A DNA stretch of 64,000 nt. It comes from JBFLXB01 sp964570625. Lineage in GTDB: Bacteria; Nitrospirota; Nitrospiria; 2-01-FULL-66-17. The DNA is taken from assembly GCA_964570625.1 (NCBI GenBank), contig CAZMYW010000027.1, forward strand, positions 1-64,000. The letters run 5' to 3'. This document shows, piece by piece, positions 16,166-25,233 of this stretch. The notes beneath the pieces were generated by a model, which was not told the DNA's origin, did not search any database, and saw only the letters and a program-made list of their open reading frames with translations. The position numbers and the translations under genes were made by a program. Positions within the stretch are counted from its first letter, which is position 1, and every line of letters starts with the position of its first letter.

Positions 16166-17113
16166 ATGACCGTCAAGCCCCAATTCCCGGACGAACAGAC
16201 CGACACCGGTGAGTTCCAACGGCAGGACGATGCGTTTCGCGGGTGGGTGACCCCGGACGGGTCGTCCGGCTCTCCCGCGGTGCCCGGACGCTACCACTTG
16301 TACGTGTCGTGGGCCTGTCCATGGGCCCACCGGACCATCATCGTCCGCAAGCTCAAGCAACTCGAGAACGTGGTCGGAATGACGGTCGTGGACCCGATTC
16401 GTGATGAACGCGGGTGGGCGTTTCGCGCCGGACCCGGACACTCGCCGGACCCGGTGAATGGGTTTCATTTTCTCAGCGAAGCGTATCGGGCCACCGATCC
16501 GCACTACCGGGGACGGGTGACGGTTCCGGTGTTGTGGGATACGGTGGCCAAACGGATCGTCAGCAATGCGGACGACGACCTCATGCGCATGCTGAACTCC
16601 GCGTTCAACCGTTTTACCAAGAGTGACGTTGATCTGCATCCCGAAGACCTGCGCGACGACATCGACAAGCTGAACGCGTTTATTTACGAGCACGTCAACA
16701 ACGGCGTGTATCTGGCGGGCTTCGCGACCCTCCAGCGAGTGTACGAACGGGCGGTCCGTCGCCTCTTCGACGCGCTCGACGGGTTGGAAGCACGATTGTC
16801 GACACGGCGCTATCTGTTCGGCTCGCGCATCGTGGAGACGGATTGGCGATTGTTCGTCACCCTGGTCCGGTTCGACGCTGTGTACCACGGGCACTTCAAG
16901 TGTAATATCCAACGCATCGCGGACTATCCCAATCTCTTCGGCTACCTGAAGGATTTGTATCAGCACAGCCGGATTGCCGAAACGGTCAACTTCGATCACA
17001 TCAAGCGGCACTACTACATGACCCACGACGACATCAACCCCACCCGCATCGTGCCGGTCGGCCCGGTCCAGGACCTCACGTCGCCGCACGGGCGCGCACA
17101 TCTCGCCGGCTAG
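16166..17113 (+). CDS. Glutathionyl-hydroquinone reductase (GST Xi class, YqjG/EcM4-like)
   Basis: A 315-residue member of the Xi-class glutathione transferases, which reduce glutathionyl-hydroquinones with glutathione. The catalytic Cys51 sits in SWACPWAHR; the conserved blocks GRVTVPVLWD, IVSNADDD and the C-terminal FGSRIVETDWRLFVTL, with RFDAVYHGHFKCN and DYPNLFGYLKDLYQ, are all present. ATG 16166 follows AAGGAG and does not overlap the previous gene; ATG 16127 would add 13 residues. The presence of this enzyme implies a glutathione-type thiol or uptake of one. Confidence 0.93.
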   Translation: MTVKPQFPDEQTDTGEFQRQDDAFRGWVTPDGSSGSPAVPGRYHLYVSWACPWAHRTIIVRKLKQLENVVGMTVVDPIRDERGWAFRAGPGHSPDPVNGFHFLSEAYRATDPHYRGRVTVPVLWDTVAKRIVSNADDDLMRMLNSAFNRFTKSDVDLHPEDLRDDIDKLNAFIYEHVNNGVYLAGFATLQRVYERAVRRLFDALDGLEARLSTRRYLFGSRIVETDWRLFVTLVRFDAVYHGHFKCNIQRIADYPNLFGYLKDLYQHSRIAETVNFDHIKRHYYMTHDDINPTRIVPVGPVQDLTSPHGRAHLAG

Positions 17114-17275
17114 CGCCCACAGCCTCTCCGCCAACCACCCGCGGTCTCCAGGCCGTCGGCCCCGTCTTGCGTTATTTCGGCTCTCGGGAATACTTGTCCC
17201 GAACCTGCTTGGACGCACAGTGAATACCACGCGAACCCTCTTCCATCGCTCCCCCGGGCTTTCTTCGTTGTGTTG

Positions 17276-18088
17276 ATGCAGCGTTACCGACGCGTCGTGC
17301 TGTTCGGTGTCCTGATCGGCATTCTTTCGCCGGCCCTCGGAGTCGACGGGGGAGAGGAACCGAGCATTCAAGATATCGTGCGTCACGTCAAGGCCCAGGA
17401 TGACGCCATCGATGATGAAACCGCAGACGTCGAGATTCGATCCGTGGATGCCGCTGGAACCGAGCGAACCACGACGTTGCGACTCTACTGGAAGAACCCG
17501 CGTGGAGAGAGGGGGCTGCTCGGCCAAACCCTCCTGGTCACACTCGCGCCGAGGAACCGCAAGGGAGAGAGTTTTCTGCTCTGGCAGGCGGAGCGTGCGA
17601 GCGAGTCCCAGGCGTGGCTCTATCTGCCGGACCTTCGCCAAGCGCTCCGGATCACCATCGCCGGGCAGGACGCGCAGCGTCCCAAACGGAACGTAGACAT
17701 CCTGTTGGGGTTCGAACAACTGGGCGCCCGTCTCTTGGGCGAGGCCGATCGCAGGGTGGTGGGGCGCGAGCAGCTCCGTGGCTCGGAATACCTGGTGCTG
17801 GACGAACGCCTCCCAGGGACCCCCCTCACCACCCGTCGGTTTTGGGTATCGCCGGAGAACTGGACGATCGCCAGAATGGACTACCGAAAAGCCGACGGGG
17901 GTGTGGATCTGACCCAAACGATCGAGTGGCAACAGGTCGGAGGTGGGTGGGTCTGGAAACGGGTCGAGGTGCGGGCGACTAATCCGCCGGGCCACACCGT
18001 GGTTGAACTCCGCAACGTCACGGTGAATACCGGATTGAGCGATCGGCTGTTCACCGTGAACACCTTGAAATCGGGGACGTTGCCGTGA
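17276..18088 (+). CDS. Outer-membrane lipoprotein-sorting (LolA-like) protein
   Basis: A 270-residue exported protein with a signal peptide and the half-barrel fold of the 'outer membrane lipoprotein-sorting protein' family: QAWLYLPDLRQALRI, FEQLGARLLG, RRFWVSPENWTIARM and a C-terminal VVELRNVTVNTGLSDRLF. Such periplasmic proteins carry lipid or lipoprotein cargo, often beside RND transporters, which are not seen here. The start could be GTG 17270 or ATG 17276. It is a single gene. Confidence 0.85.
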   Translation: MQRYRRVVLFGVLIGILSPALGVDGGEEPSIQDIVRHVKAQDDAIDDETADVEIRSVDAAGTERTTTLRLYWKNPRGERGLLGQTLLVTLAPRNRKGESFLLWQAERASESQAWLYLPDLRQALRITIAGQDAQRPKRNVDILLGFEQLGARLLGEADRRVVGREQLRGSEYLVLDERLPGTPLTTRRFWVSPENWTIARMDYRKADGGVDLTQTIEWQQVGGGWVWKRVEVRATNPPGHTVVELRNVTVNTGLSDRLFTVNTLKSGTLP

Positions 18089-18147
18089 CGCTCCGCTAGA
18101 CGCCGGCGTGCGGGATCGGTCGTCGGACGTCGCTGAGGGATGGACGA

Positions 18148-18423
18148 TTACTCGGTTGACCAGTTCAGGCGCAGGGTCTTCAGAAACTGATCGTCGAAGG
18201 GGCTCGCGGTTGCAGAAAGTGGCGGGGCTTCGAGTTGAGGCGGTTCCTCTTTCTTCCTCAGAATCCTGGTGAAGAGGGCGAACAGCAGGTCGACTTGGTA
18301 CCCTTCTTCTTCAATATCTTTCAGGGCGTCTTTGACGTCGTTGGAATCAGTGAGCGCAGAGTTCACGCACTGTGACAACTCCCGGACGAGTTTTTTGATT
18401 CTCTCTTTTTCCTCCGGGCTCAT
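18148..18423 (-). CDS. Small conserved helical hypothetical protein
   Basis: A 91-residue, largely helical, charged protein: SPEEKERIKKLVRELSQCV, then LTDSNDVKDALKDIEEEGYQ and VDLLFALFTRILRKKE, with a flexible Pro/Ala/Ser tail. The middle block is familiar from short uncharacterised proteins in Nitrospirota and deltaproteobacterial genomes. ATG 18423 has GGAGG five bases upstream. It is divergent from lepA. Confidence 0.75.
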   Translation of the reverse strand: MSPEEKERIKKLVRELSQCVNSALTDSNDVKDALKDIEEEGYQVDLLFALFTRILRKKEEPPQLEAPPLSATASPFDDQFLKTLRLNWSTE

Positions 18424-18501
18424 CACACCCTCCGCAGTCTGAGGTCCAGCTTATCCCACGTGCGGCCGTTGTCAAGACGTGCCGCAGGAAGGTCATATGC
18501 T

Positions 18502-18530
18502 TTGACATCGGTGTGTGGAATTCCTATAAT
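18502..18530 (+). promoter_or_regulatory. Perfect-consensus sigma70 promoter of lepA
   Basis: TTGACA (18502-18507) and TATAAT (18525-18530) are exact and separated by 17 bases. Transcription should begin near 18537. Any lepA start codon upstream of that point is excluded, which settles the start on TTG 18565. Exact consensus promoters are rare in GC-rich genomes and imply strong constitutive expression. Confidence 0.85.
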
Positions 18531-18564
18531 TCGGTGTTTTTCCGACGACTTACGCGGAACTCCG

Positions 18565-20361
18565 TTGCTTGAAACCACTCGAAATTTTTCGATTATCGCC
18601 CACATCGATCACGGCAAATCGACCCTGGCGGATCGCCTCCTCGAGCAGACCGGCGCGCTCACCGCGAGGGAACTCCGCGAGCAGGTGTTGGATGACATGG
18701 ACCTTGAACGCGAGCGCGGAATCACGATCAAAGCACACGCAGTCCGCCTCCAGTACCAGGCCAAGGACGGTCGCACGTACGCCTTCAATCTCATCGATAC
18801 TCCCGGACACGTGGATTTCACTTACGAAGTGTCACGCAGCTTGGCGGCCTGTGAAGGCGCCCTGCTGGTGGTGGATGCCACGCAGGGCGTCGAAGCGCAA
18901 ACCATTGCCAATGCGCAGCTTGCAGTGAGCAACCATTTGACGATCGTTCCAGTCATTAACAAGATCGACCTGGCCAGCGCCGACGTCGACGCCGTGAAAC
19001 GCGAGTTGGAGGACGTTCTGGCGATCGACGCGTCGGAGGCCATTCTGGCGAGCGCCAAGGAAGGCATCGGCATCGACGAGATTCTGGAAGCCGTTGTTCA
19101 CCGCCTCCCCCCGCCGCGCGGCGACGCGGAAGCCCCGCTCAAGGCGCTGATTGTCGATTCCTGGTTCGACAACTATCAGGGCGCCGTCATTCTCGCCCGC
19201 GTGATGGACGGCCGCGTACGCGCCGGCACCAAGATCCTCCTCATGTCGAATGGGAAAACGTTCGCGGTGGACTCGGTCGGAGTGTTTACTCCGAAACGGC
19301 TGCCCACCGAAGAATTGGCGGCGGGCGACGTGGGGTACATCGTGGCCGGCATCAGAAACGTGGCCGATACGAAGGTCGGCGACACCGTGACCGAGGCCGC
19401 GCGACCGGCGGCTGCGCCGTGCCCCGGCTACGCCGAGGTCAAACCCATGGTGTTCTGCGGCCTCTACAGCGTGGACAGCGCAGATTTCGAGGCGCTGCGA
19501 GACGCGTTGGAGAAGCTGCAGCTCAATGACTCGTCGTTTACGTTCGAGCCGGAAACGTCGTTGGCGCTCGGGTTCGGTTTTCGTTGCGGGTTCCTGGGCC
19601 TGCTGCACATGGAGATCGTCCGGGAGCGGTTGGAGCGCGAATACCACCTGGCGTTGATCAGCACCGCGCCGACCGTGGTCTACCGAGTCACCACTCTCAA
19701 GGGCGAGATCCTGCACATTGAAAACCCCGCCAAACTGCCCGACGTGCAACAGATCGCCACCTTCGAGGAGCCCGTGATCCGCGCCACCGTCATCACGCCC
19801 GAGGAGTATCTCGGCGCGCTCTTGCGGCTCTGCGAGGAGCGGCGCGGCACGCAGCTGGACATGAAGTACCTCGACGTCAAACGTCTGATGCTCACGTACC
19901 GGTTGCCCTTGAACGAAGTCATCCTGGATTTTTACGATCGACTCAAGTCGATCAGCCGCGGGTACGCGTCCTTCGACTATGAGGTCATCGGATATGAAAC
20001 CAGCGAGCTCGTCAAATTGGACATCCTGATCAACGGCGAAACGGTGGACGCGTTGTCGTGTATCGCCCATCGGAGCAAGGCGCAAACGAGAGGACGACAA
20101 TTGGCCGAGAAAATGCGAGAATTGATCCCGCGTCAGATGTTCGAGATCGCGATTCAGGCCGCGATCGGCAGCCGCGTGATCGCACGGGAGACGGTCGGAG
20201 CGATCAAGAAAAACGTCACCGCCAAGTGTTATGGGGGCGACATCACCCGCAAACGGAAGTTATGGGAGAAACAGAAAGAAGGCAAGAAACGCATGAAGCA
20301 GGTGGGTCGGGTGGAGATTCCTCAGGAAGCGTTCCTCGCGCTCTTGAAAGTGACCGACTGA
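18565..20361 (+). CDS. lepA: Elongation factor 4 (LepA GTPase)
   Basis: A 598-residue ribosomal GTPase that acts in initiation and back-translocation under stress. G motifs are intact: IAHIDHGKST (G1), DTPGHVDF (G3) and NKIDLA (G4). The C-terminal block around GETVDALSCIAHR and KRMKQVGRVEIPQEAF is typical of LepA. The start is set to TTG 18565 because a perfect promoter at 18502-18530 lies inside any longer reading, and the resulting length matches the family (about 600). The longer reading would add 35 non-homologous residues. Confidence 0.96.
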   Translation: MLETTRNFSIIAHIDHGKSTLADRLLEQTGALTARELREQVLDDMDLERERGITIKAHAVRLQYQAKDGRTYAFNLIDTPGHVDFTYEVSRSLAACEGALLVVDATQGVEAQTIANAQLAVSNHLTIVPVINKIDLASADVDAVKRELEDVLAIDASEAILASAKEGIGIDEILEAVVHRLPPPRGDAEAPLKALIVDSWFDNYQGAVILARVMDGRVRAGTKILLMSNGKTFAVDSVGVFTPKRLPTEELAAGDVGYIVAGIRNVADTKVGDTVTEAARPAAAPCPGYAEVKPMVFCGLYSVDSADFEALRDALEKLQLNDSSFTFEPETSLALGFGFRCGFLGLLHMEIVRERLEREYHLALISTAPTVVYRVTTLKGEILHIENPAKLPDVQQIATFEEPVIRATVITPEEYLGALLRLCEERRGTQLDMKYLDVKRLMLTYRLPLNEVILDFYDRLKSISRGYASFDYEVIGYETSELVKLDILINGETVDALSCIAHRSKAQTRGRQLAEKMRELIPRQMFEIAIQAAIGSRVIARETVGAIKKNVTAKCYGGDITRKRKLWEKQKEGKKRMKQVGRVEIPQEAFLALLKVTD

Positions 20362-20369
20362 TCCCCCGT

Positions 20370-20975
20370 ATGGGGGTGAAAAAAAAGTCGGTTGTCCGCG
20401 AGTACGCAGAGGCCTTCGCCCTCGCGATCCTCCTGGCGTTGACGATCCGCACGTTCGTGGTGCAGGCGTTCAAGATTCCGTCCGGGTCCATGATCCCTAC
20501 GCTGTCGATCGGCGACCACATCCTGGTGAACAAATTCGTCTATGGGATCAAGGTGCCGTTCACGGACTGGATGGTGGTGTCGATCTCCCATCCGCAGCGA
20601 GGAGACGTGATCGTCTTCAAGTACCCGGAAGACGAGAGTAAAGACTTCATCAAACGGGTGGTCGGCATCCCGGGTGATATGGTGGAGGTGCGCAACAAGA
20701 CCGTCTACGTCAACGGCGCGCTGGCCGATACCTCCCACACCCAACACGCCGACCCCAACGTCCAGCAGGAACGGCGGGACACCTTCGGTCCGGTGACGGT
20801 TCCGCCGGACTCCTACTTCGTCATGGGTGATAACCGGGATCACAGCTTGGATAGCCGGTTCTGGGGGTTCGTGAAGGAACACAAGATTCGCGGCAAAGCG
20901 TTCCTCATCTACTGGTCGTGGGACGGAGCCGACTCGTGGGTACGATGGTCACGGATCGGGCAAGTGATTCATTAG
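20370..20975 (+). CDS. lepB: Signal peptidase I
   Basis: A 201-residue type I signal peptidase that cleaves Sec and Tat signal peptides outside the inner membrane. One N-terminal transmembrane helix (~15-33) precedes the catalytic Ser40 in IPSGSM; the general base Lys95 lies in FIKRVVG, and the later motif MGDNRDHSLDSR is complete. The start at ATG 20370 lies eight bases after lepA, so the lepA-lepB pair is one transcript, a common arrangement. Confidence 0.95.
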   Translation: MGVKKKSVVREYAEAFALAILLALTIRTFVVQAFKIPSGSMIPTLSIGDHILVNKFVYGIKVPFTDWMVVSISHPQRGDVIVFKYPEDESKDFIKRVVGIPGDMVEVRNKTVYVNGALADTSHTQHADPNVQQERRDTFGPVTVPPDSYFVMGDNRDHSLDSRFWGFVKEHKIRGKAFLIYWSWDGADSWVRWSRIGQVIH

Positions 20976-21006
20976 TCGAAGTGTGGTACGCTGCCGCGGT
21001 CGGCAT

Positions 21007-22011
21007 ATGAACAGGGACGGCACGCATCTTCGTGAGTGGGCGGCGACGCTGTCACGGGCCCGGGTGGTGGTGCTGGGCGACCTGATGCTCGATCGCTTCA
21101 TCTGGGGCCGCGTCTCCCGGATCTCTCCGGAAGCGCCGGTTCCGGTCGTCAGCGTCACGTCCGAGTCGGTGCTGCTGGGCGGCGCCGGCAACGTCTTCCT
21201 GAACTTACTCTCTCTGGGCGCGTCGGTTTCCTTGTGCGGGGTGGTGGGGGACGACGCGGCCGGCACGGCGCTGATCGACTTGTTGCGCGAGCGGGGCGGA
21301 TCGGTCGACGGCGTCATTGCGGAAAGCGGGCGTCCAACCACGCAGAAGACGCGCGTCATCGCGCACCAACAGCAGGTCGTGCGGGTGGATCGCGAACGCC
21401 GCGATCTGCTGGGTACGAAGACCCGTTCGGCACTGATCGACGCGGTGGAAGCCCGCCTGGAGGAGGCCAACTGCTTGGTGGTGTCCGACTATGCCAAAGG
21501 CGTGGTGTCATCCGAGTTAATGGACCGCGTCCGGCAAGCCGCTGCCGCGAGAAACGTGGAAGTCCTCGTGGATCCCAAGGTCTCCAATCTGTCGTATTTC
21601 GAGGGCGTACACGTGGTCACCCCCAACCATCTCGAGGCGTCTCAGGCCAGCGGCGTGGACATCGTGGACGACGAGAGTCTGTCCCGCGCGGGCAGTGAGC
21701 TCCTGGGCCGTTTGCGCGTGGCGGCCGTGCTTATCACGCGCGGGGAGCAGGGGATGACCCTCTTCGAACGGGACGGCCGCGTCACCCATATTCCGACCGT
21801 AGCCAAACAAGTGTTCGACGTGACCGGGGCCGGAGATACGGTCATTGCCACCCTGGCTGCCGCCCGATCGGTGGGCGCGCCGCTGGCCGACGCGGCACGG
21901 CTGGCCAACTGCGCCGCGGGGTACGTGGTCGGAATCGTCGGGACCGCCGCGATCACGCCCGAAGCGCTGGGTCGCCAGCTCGATGTGTACCTCACGGAGG
22001 GGCCGCGGTGA
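21007..22011 (+). CDS. hldA: D-glycero-beta-D-manno-heptose-7-phosphate kinase (RfaE1/HldA type)
   Basis: A 334-residue PfkB-family sugar kinase that phosphorylates heptose 7-phosphate at C1 in ADP-heptose synthesis for the LPS core. Motifs are VVLGDLMLDRFIWG, GGAGNVFLNL (substrate) and the anion-hole DVTGAGDTVIA with the catalytic Asp. The C-terminal nucleotidyltransferase half of bifunctional HldE is missing, so a separate HldC is expected elsewhere. It opens a chain of genes joined mostly by four-base overlaps. Confidence 0.92.
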   Translation: MNRDGTHLREWAATLSRARVVVLGDLMLDRFIWGRVSRISPEAPVPVVSVTSESVLLGGAGNVFLNLLSLGASVSLCGVVGDDAAGTALIDLLRERGGSVDGVIAESGRPTTQKTRVIAHQQQVVRVDRERRDLLGTKTRSALIDAVEARLEEANCLVVSDYAKGVVSSELMDRVRQAAAARNVEVLVDPKVSNLSYFEGVHVVTPNHLEASQASGVDIVDDESLSRAGSELLGRLRVAAVLITRGEQGMTLFERDGRVTHIPTVAKQVFDVTGAGDTVIATLAAARSVGAPLADAARLANCAAGYVVGIVGTAAITPEALGRQLDVYLTEGPR

Positions 22012-22775
22012 AGGTTCTGGTGGTCATCCCGGCACGATACGCGTCCACGCGTCTGCCGGCCAAGGCTCTGGCCGACATCGGTGGCAAACCCATGATCCAG
22101 CGCGTGTGGGAACGTGGGCGCGCCGCGCGCGGTGTGGACGACGTGGTGGTGGCGACCGACGACGAGCGGATCGTCCGGATCGTGGAATCGTTCGGCGGGC
22201 GCGCGGTCATGACCTCGCCCGCGCACGCAAGCGGAACGGACCGACTGGCCGAAGTAGCCGCCGGTCATCCGGCCGACGTGTACGTGAACCTCCAGGGTGA
22301 TCTCCCGTTCGCGCCGCCGACCATGGTCGAAGCCGTGCTCCGGCCCTTCGAGGATCCCGGAGTCCGCCTGTCGACCCTAGCTCGCGCTATCACCGAGGCT
22401 GCGGACGTGTACAACCCCAGCGTCGTCAAAGTGGTGATGGACCGCCGGGGCGACGCATTGTATTTCTCCCGATCGCCGATCCCCTGTATCCGCGACCGCG
22501 CAGATCGCGGTCTGGATACCCCTTCACCTGACACCTATTACCAACATTTCGGGCTCTACGGCTATCGACGCCAAACGCTTAGGGAATTCGCCGGTTGGCC
22601 CAAAGGGCGGCTCGAAGACCTGGAGAAGCTCGAACAGTTGCGCGCGCTGGAGAACGGCTGCCCCATCAGGGTGGAGGTGACGGCCGAGGCGACGCAGGAG
22701 GTCAACACGCCGGAAGATCTTGAGCAGGCGCGGGCGGAAGCCATGGGGTCGGCCACAGCGGGGAGGACCGTATGA
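22008..22775 (+). CDS. kdsB: 3-deoxy-manno-octulosonate cytidylyltransferase
   Basis: A 255-residue enzyme that joins CTP and Kdo to form CMP-Kdo, the activated sugar for the LPS inner core. The N-terminal signature VVIPARYASTRLPAKAL and the metal-binding region LQGDLPF (NLQGD), plus ISHIP-like YFSRSPIPCIRDR, are present. Its GTG start overlaps the hldA stop by four bases, and its own stop overlaps the pyrG start. Confidence 0.95.
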   Translation: MKVLVVIPARYASTRLPAKALADIGGKPMIQRVWERGRAARGVDDVVVATDDERIVRIVESFGGRAVMTSPAHASGTDRLAEVAAGHPADVYVNLQGDLPFAPPTMVEAVLRPFEDPGVRLSTLARAITEAADVYNPSVVKVVMDRRGDALYFSRSPIPCIRDRADRGLDTPSPDTYYQHFGLYGYRRQTLREFAGWPKGRLEDLEKLEQLRALENGCPIRVEVTAEATQEVNTPEDLEQARAEAMGSATAGRTV

Positions 22776-24397
22776 CGAAATACCTGTTTATCACGGGTGG
22801 AGTCGTGTCGTCGCTGGGCAAGGGACTGGCGTCCGCCTCGATCGGCAATTTGCTCGAGAGCCGGGGGCTGAAGATTGCGTTCCTCAAGTTGGACCCATAC
22901 ATCAACGTCGATCCCGGGACGATGAATCCCTACCAACACGGGGAGGTCTTCGTCACTGAAGACGGCACGGAAACCGACCTGGACCTCGGGCACTATGAAC
23001 GGTTCACGTCCATCACCACCGGTCGAAACAACAATCACACCACCGGACGGATCTATTACAACGTGATTCAAAAGGAGCGGCGCGGCGACTATCTCGGCGG
23101 CACCGTGCAGGTCGTGCCCCACATCACCGATGAAATCAAACGGTCCATCACCGCGCTGGCAGACGGGGTGGACGTCGTGATCGTTGAGATCGGCGGCACG
23201 GTAGGCGACATCGAGAGTTTGCCGTTTTTGGAAGCGATTCGCCAGTTTCCATTCGATGTGGGCCGCGACAACGTGGTCTACGTCCATTTGACGTTGATTC
23301 CTTACGTGACGGCTTCCGGGGAACTGAAGACCAAACCCACTCAACACAGCGTGAACAAACTGCGCGAGATTGGTATCCAACCGCATATTCTGCTCTGTCG
23401 CACCGAACGGCCGCTGCCCGATGAGTTGAAGGCCAAGATCGCGCTGTTTTGCAGCGTGGACCGGGACGCAGTGATCGCCGCGCGCGACGTGGACACCATC
23501 TACGACGTGCCGCTGGTCTTCCACCAGCAAGGGTTGGACGAGTTGATCGCCCGCCAGCTGCACCTGCCGTCGCGGCCCGCCAACTTGACGGACTGGGAAC
23601 AACTGGTCGATCGAATCAAACACCCTCGCGCTTCGGTGAAGATCGCGTTGATCGGCAAATACCTGGGCCTGAAGGACTCGTATAAAAGTCTCTCGGAGGC
23701 GTTGCACCACGGCGGGTTCGCGCACACCACGCGGGTGGAGATCACCTGGATCGACGCGGAGGGCGTGGTCAACGACGGACCGGAGCCGCTGCTGTCCGAC
23801 ATCGACGGCATTCTCGTTGCCCCGGGATTCGGGAACCGGGGCATCGAAGGCAAGATCGAGGCGATCCGGTACGCGCGCGAGCGGGGGGTGCCGTTCTTCG
23901 GCATATGTCTCGGGATGCAGTGCGCGGTGATCGAATACGGCCGACACATGCTCGGGCTGTCGAGGGCCAATAGCACCGAGTTCGACGCCTCACCCGACCC
24001 CGTGATCGACCTGATGCCGGATCAGCAGACGGTGGACGGCAAAGGCGGCACCATGCGCCTGGGTGCGTACGCGTGCCAAGTGTGGAAAGGTACCCGCGCA
24101 TTCGCGGCTTACGACCGCGAAGAGGTCACCGAACGTCATCGCCATCGATACGAATTTAACAACGCCTACCGTGAACGTTTCGAGCGTGCCGGTATGGTGT
24201 TCAGCGGAATCAACCCGCAACGCGACCTGGTGGAGATCGTGGAGCTGCCGTCCCATCCCTGGTTCGTGGGCGTGCAGTTTCATCCGGAGTTCCGTTCCCG
24301 GCCCATTGCGCCGCACCCGCTGTTTTCGGCGTTCGTGGGCGCCGCGCTCGCCCGTCGCGAAGGGAGTGTTCACCGGGGGCCGGGGAGCGGGCGATGA
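22772..24397 (+). CDS. pyrG: CTP synthase
   Basis: A 541-residue CTP synthase making CTP from UTP and glutamine. The synthetase half begins TKYLFITGGVVSSLGKG; the amidotransferase half holds the nucleophile in FFGICLGMQCAV and the His-Glu pair in QFHPEFRSRP. Length is normal. Its place between kdsB and kdsA, with four-base overlaps on both sides, ties CTP supply directly to CMP-Kdo synthesis, a conserved arrangement in many Gram-negative bacteria. Confidence 0.97.
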   Translation: MTKYLFITGGVVSSLGKGLASASIGNLLESRGLKIAFLKLDPYINVDPGTMNPYQHGEVFVTEDGTETDLDLGHYERFTSITTGRNNNHTTGRIYYNVIQKERRGDYLGGTVQVVPHITDEIKRSITALADGVDVVIVEIGGTVGDIESLPFLEAIRQFPFDVGRDNVVYVHLTLIPYVTASGELKTKPTQHSVNKLREIGIQPHILLCRTERPLPDELKAKIALFCSVDRDAVIAARDVDTIYDVPLVFHQQGLDELIARQLHLPSRPANLTDWEQLVDRIKHPRASVKIALIGKYLGLKDSYKSLSEALHHGGFAHTTRVEITWIDAEGVVNDGPEPLLSDIDGILVAPGFGNRGIEGKIEAIRYARERGVPFFGICLGMQCAVIEYGRHMLGLSRANSTEFDASPDPVIDLMPDQQTVDGKGGTMRLGAYACQVWKGTRAFAAYDREEVTERHRHRYEFNNAYRERFERAGMVFSGINPQRDLVEIVELPSHPWFVGVQFHPEFRSRPIAPHPLFSAFVGAALARREGSVHRGPGSGR

Positions 24398-25233
24398 CGC
24401 CCCGCGTGGTCGAAGTCAGTCGCCTGCGTCTCGGGCAAAGCGGACCGTTGTTCGTGATCGCCGGGCCGTGCGTCGTTGAAAACGAATCGTTGTGTTTGAA
24501 GGTGGCCGAACGAATGCAACAGATCACGTCCAAGCTCGGACTGCCCTACATCTTCAAGTCCTCGTACGACAAGGCCAACCGGACGTCGATCGCGTCGTTC
24601 CGTGGGTTGGGTGCGGACGAAGGGCTTCGCATCCTCGAACGCGTGCGGGACACCATGAGTGTTCCCGTGTTGTCCGACGTCCATGGACTGGAAGATGTGG
24701 CCGCGGCCGCCGATGTATTGGACGTGCTCCAGATTCCGGCGTTTCTATGCCGCCAGACCGACCTCCTGCTTGCCGCGGGCCGCACCGGAAAAGCCGTCAA
24801 CGTGAAGAAGGGCCAGTTCTTGGCGCCCTGGGACATGCGCCACGCCGTGGAGAAACTCGCCTCTACCGGGAACCAGAATATCCTGCTCACCGAACGCGGA
24901 GCGAGCTTCGGGTACAATAATCTGGTTTCAGATTTTCGCAGTCTGCCCATCATGCGTCAATGGGGGTATCCCGTGGTGTTCGACGCGACGCACAGCGTGC
25001 AGTTGCCCGGAGGCGCTGGAAACGCGTCGACCGGTCAACGCGAGTTCGTCGCACCGTTGGCGCGCGCCGCCGTGGCCGTGGGTTGCGACGGCCTCTTTCT
25101 GGAAGTCCATCCGGATCCCGATCACGCGCCGTCGGACGGGCCTAATATGGTGCCCTTGGATCGCGTTGAAGAATTGCTCCGCCAAGTGATCCGAGTTCGC
25201 GAAGCCGTCAGCGAAGTCTCACAAAACACGTGA
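24394..25233 (+). CDS. kdsA: 3-deoxy-8-phosphooctulonate synthase
   Basis: A 279-residue enzyme condensing arabinose 5-phosphate with phosphoenolpyruvate to Kdo 8-phosphate. Characteristic blocks are FVIAGPCVVEN, FKSSYDKANRTS, VLQIPAFLCRQTDLL and FDATHSVQLPGG. The Cys in IAGPCVVEN corresponds to the metal-ligand Cys of metal-dependent KdsA enzymes. Four-base overlap with pyrG; its end overlaps the kdsD start. Confidence 0.96.
   Translation: MTPRVVEVSRLRLGQSGPLFVIAGPCVVENESLCLKVAERMQQITSKLGLPYIFKSSYDKANRTSIASFRGLGADEGLRILERVRDTMSVPVLSDVHGLEDVAAAADVLDVLQIPAFLCRQTDLLLAAGRTGKAVNVKKGQFLAPWDMRHAVEKLASTGNQNILLTERGASFGYNNLVSDFRSLPIMRQWGYPVVFDATHSVQLPGGAGNASTGQREFVAPLARAAVAVGCDGLFLEVHPDPDHAPSDGPNMVPLDRVEELLRQVIRVREAVSEVSQNT

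Noticed and set aside
15950..17995. 681-codon minus-strand open frame
   Set aside because: It lies antisense to the glutathionyl-hydroquinone reductase and LolA-like genes, whose family motifs are clear; long antisense frames are expected in GC-rich DNA.
18832..20100. 422-codon minus-strand frame inside lepA
   Set aside because: Antisense shadow of lepA, no domain similarity.
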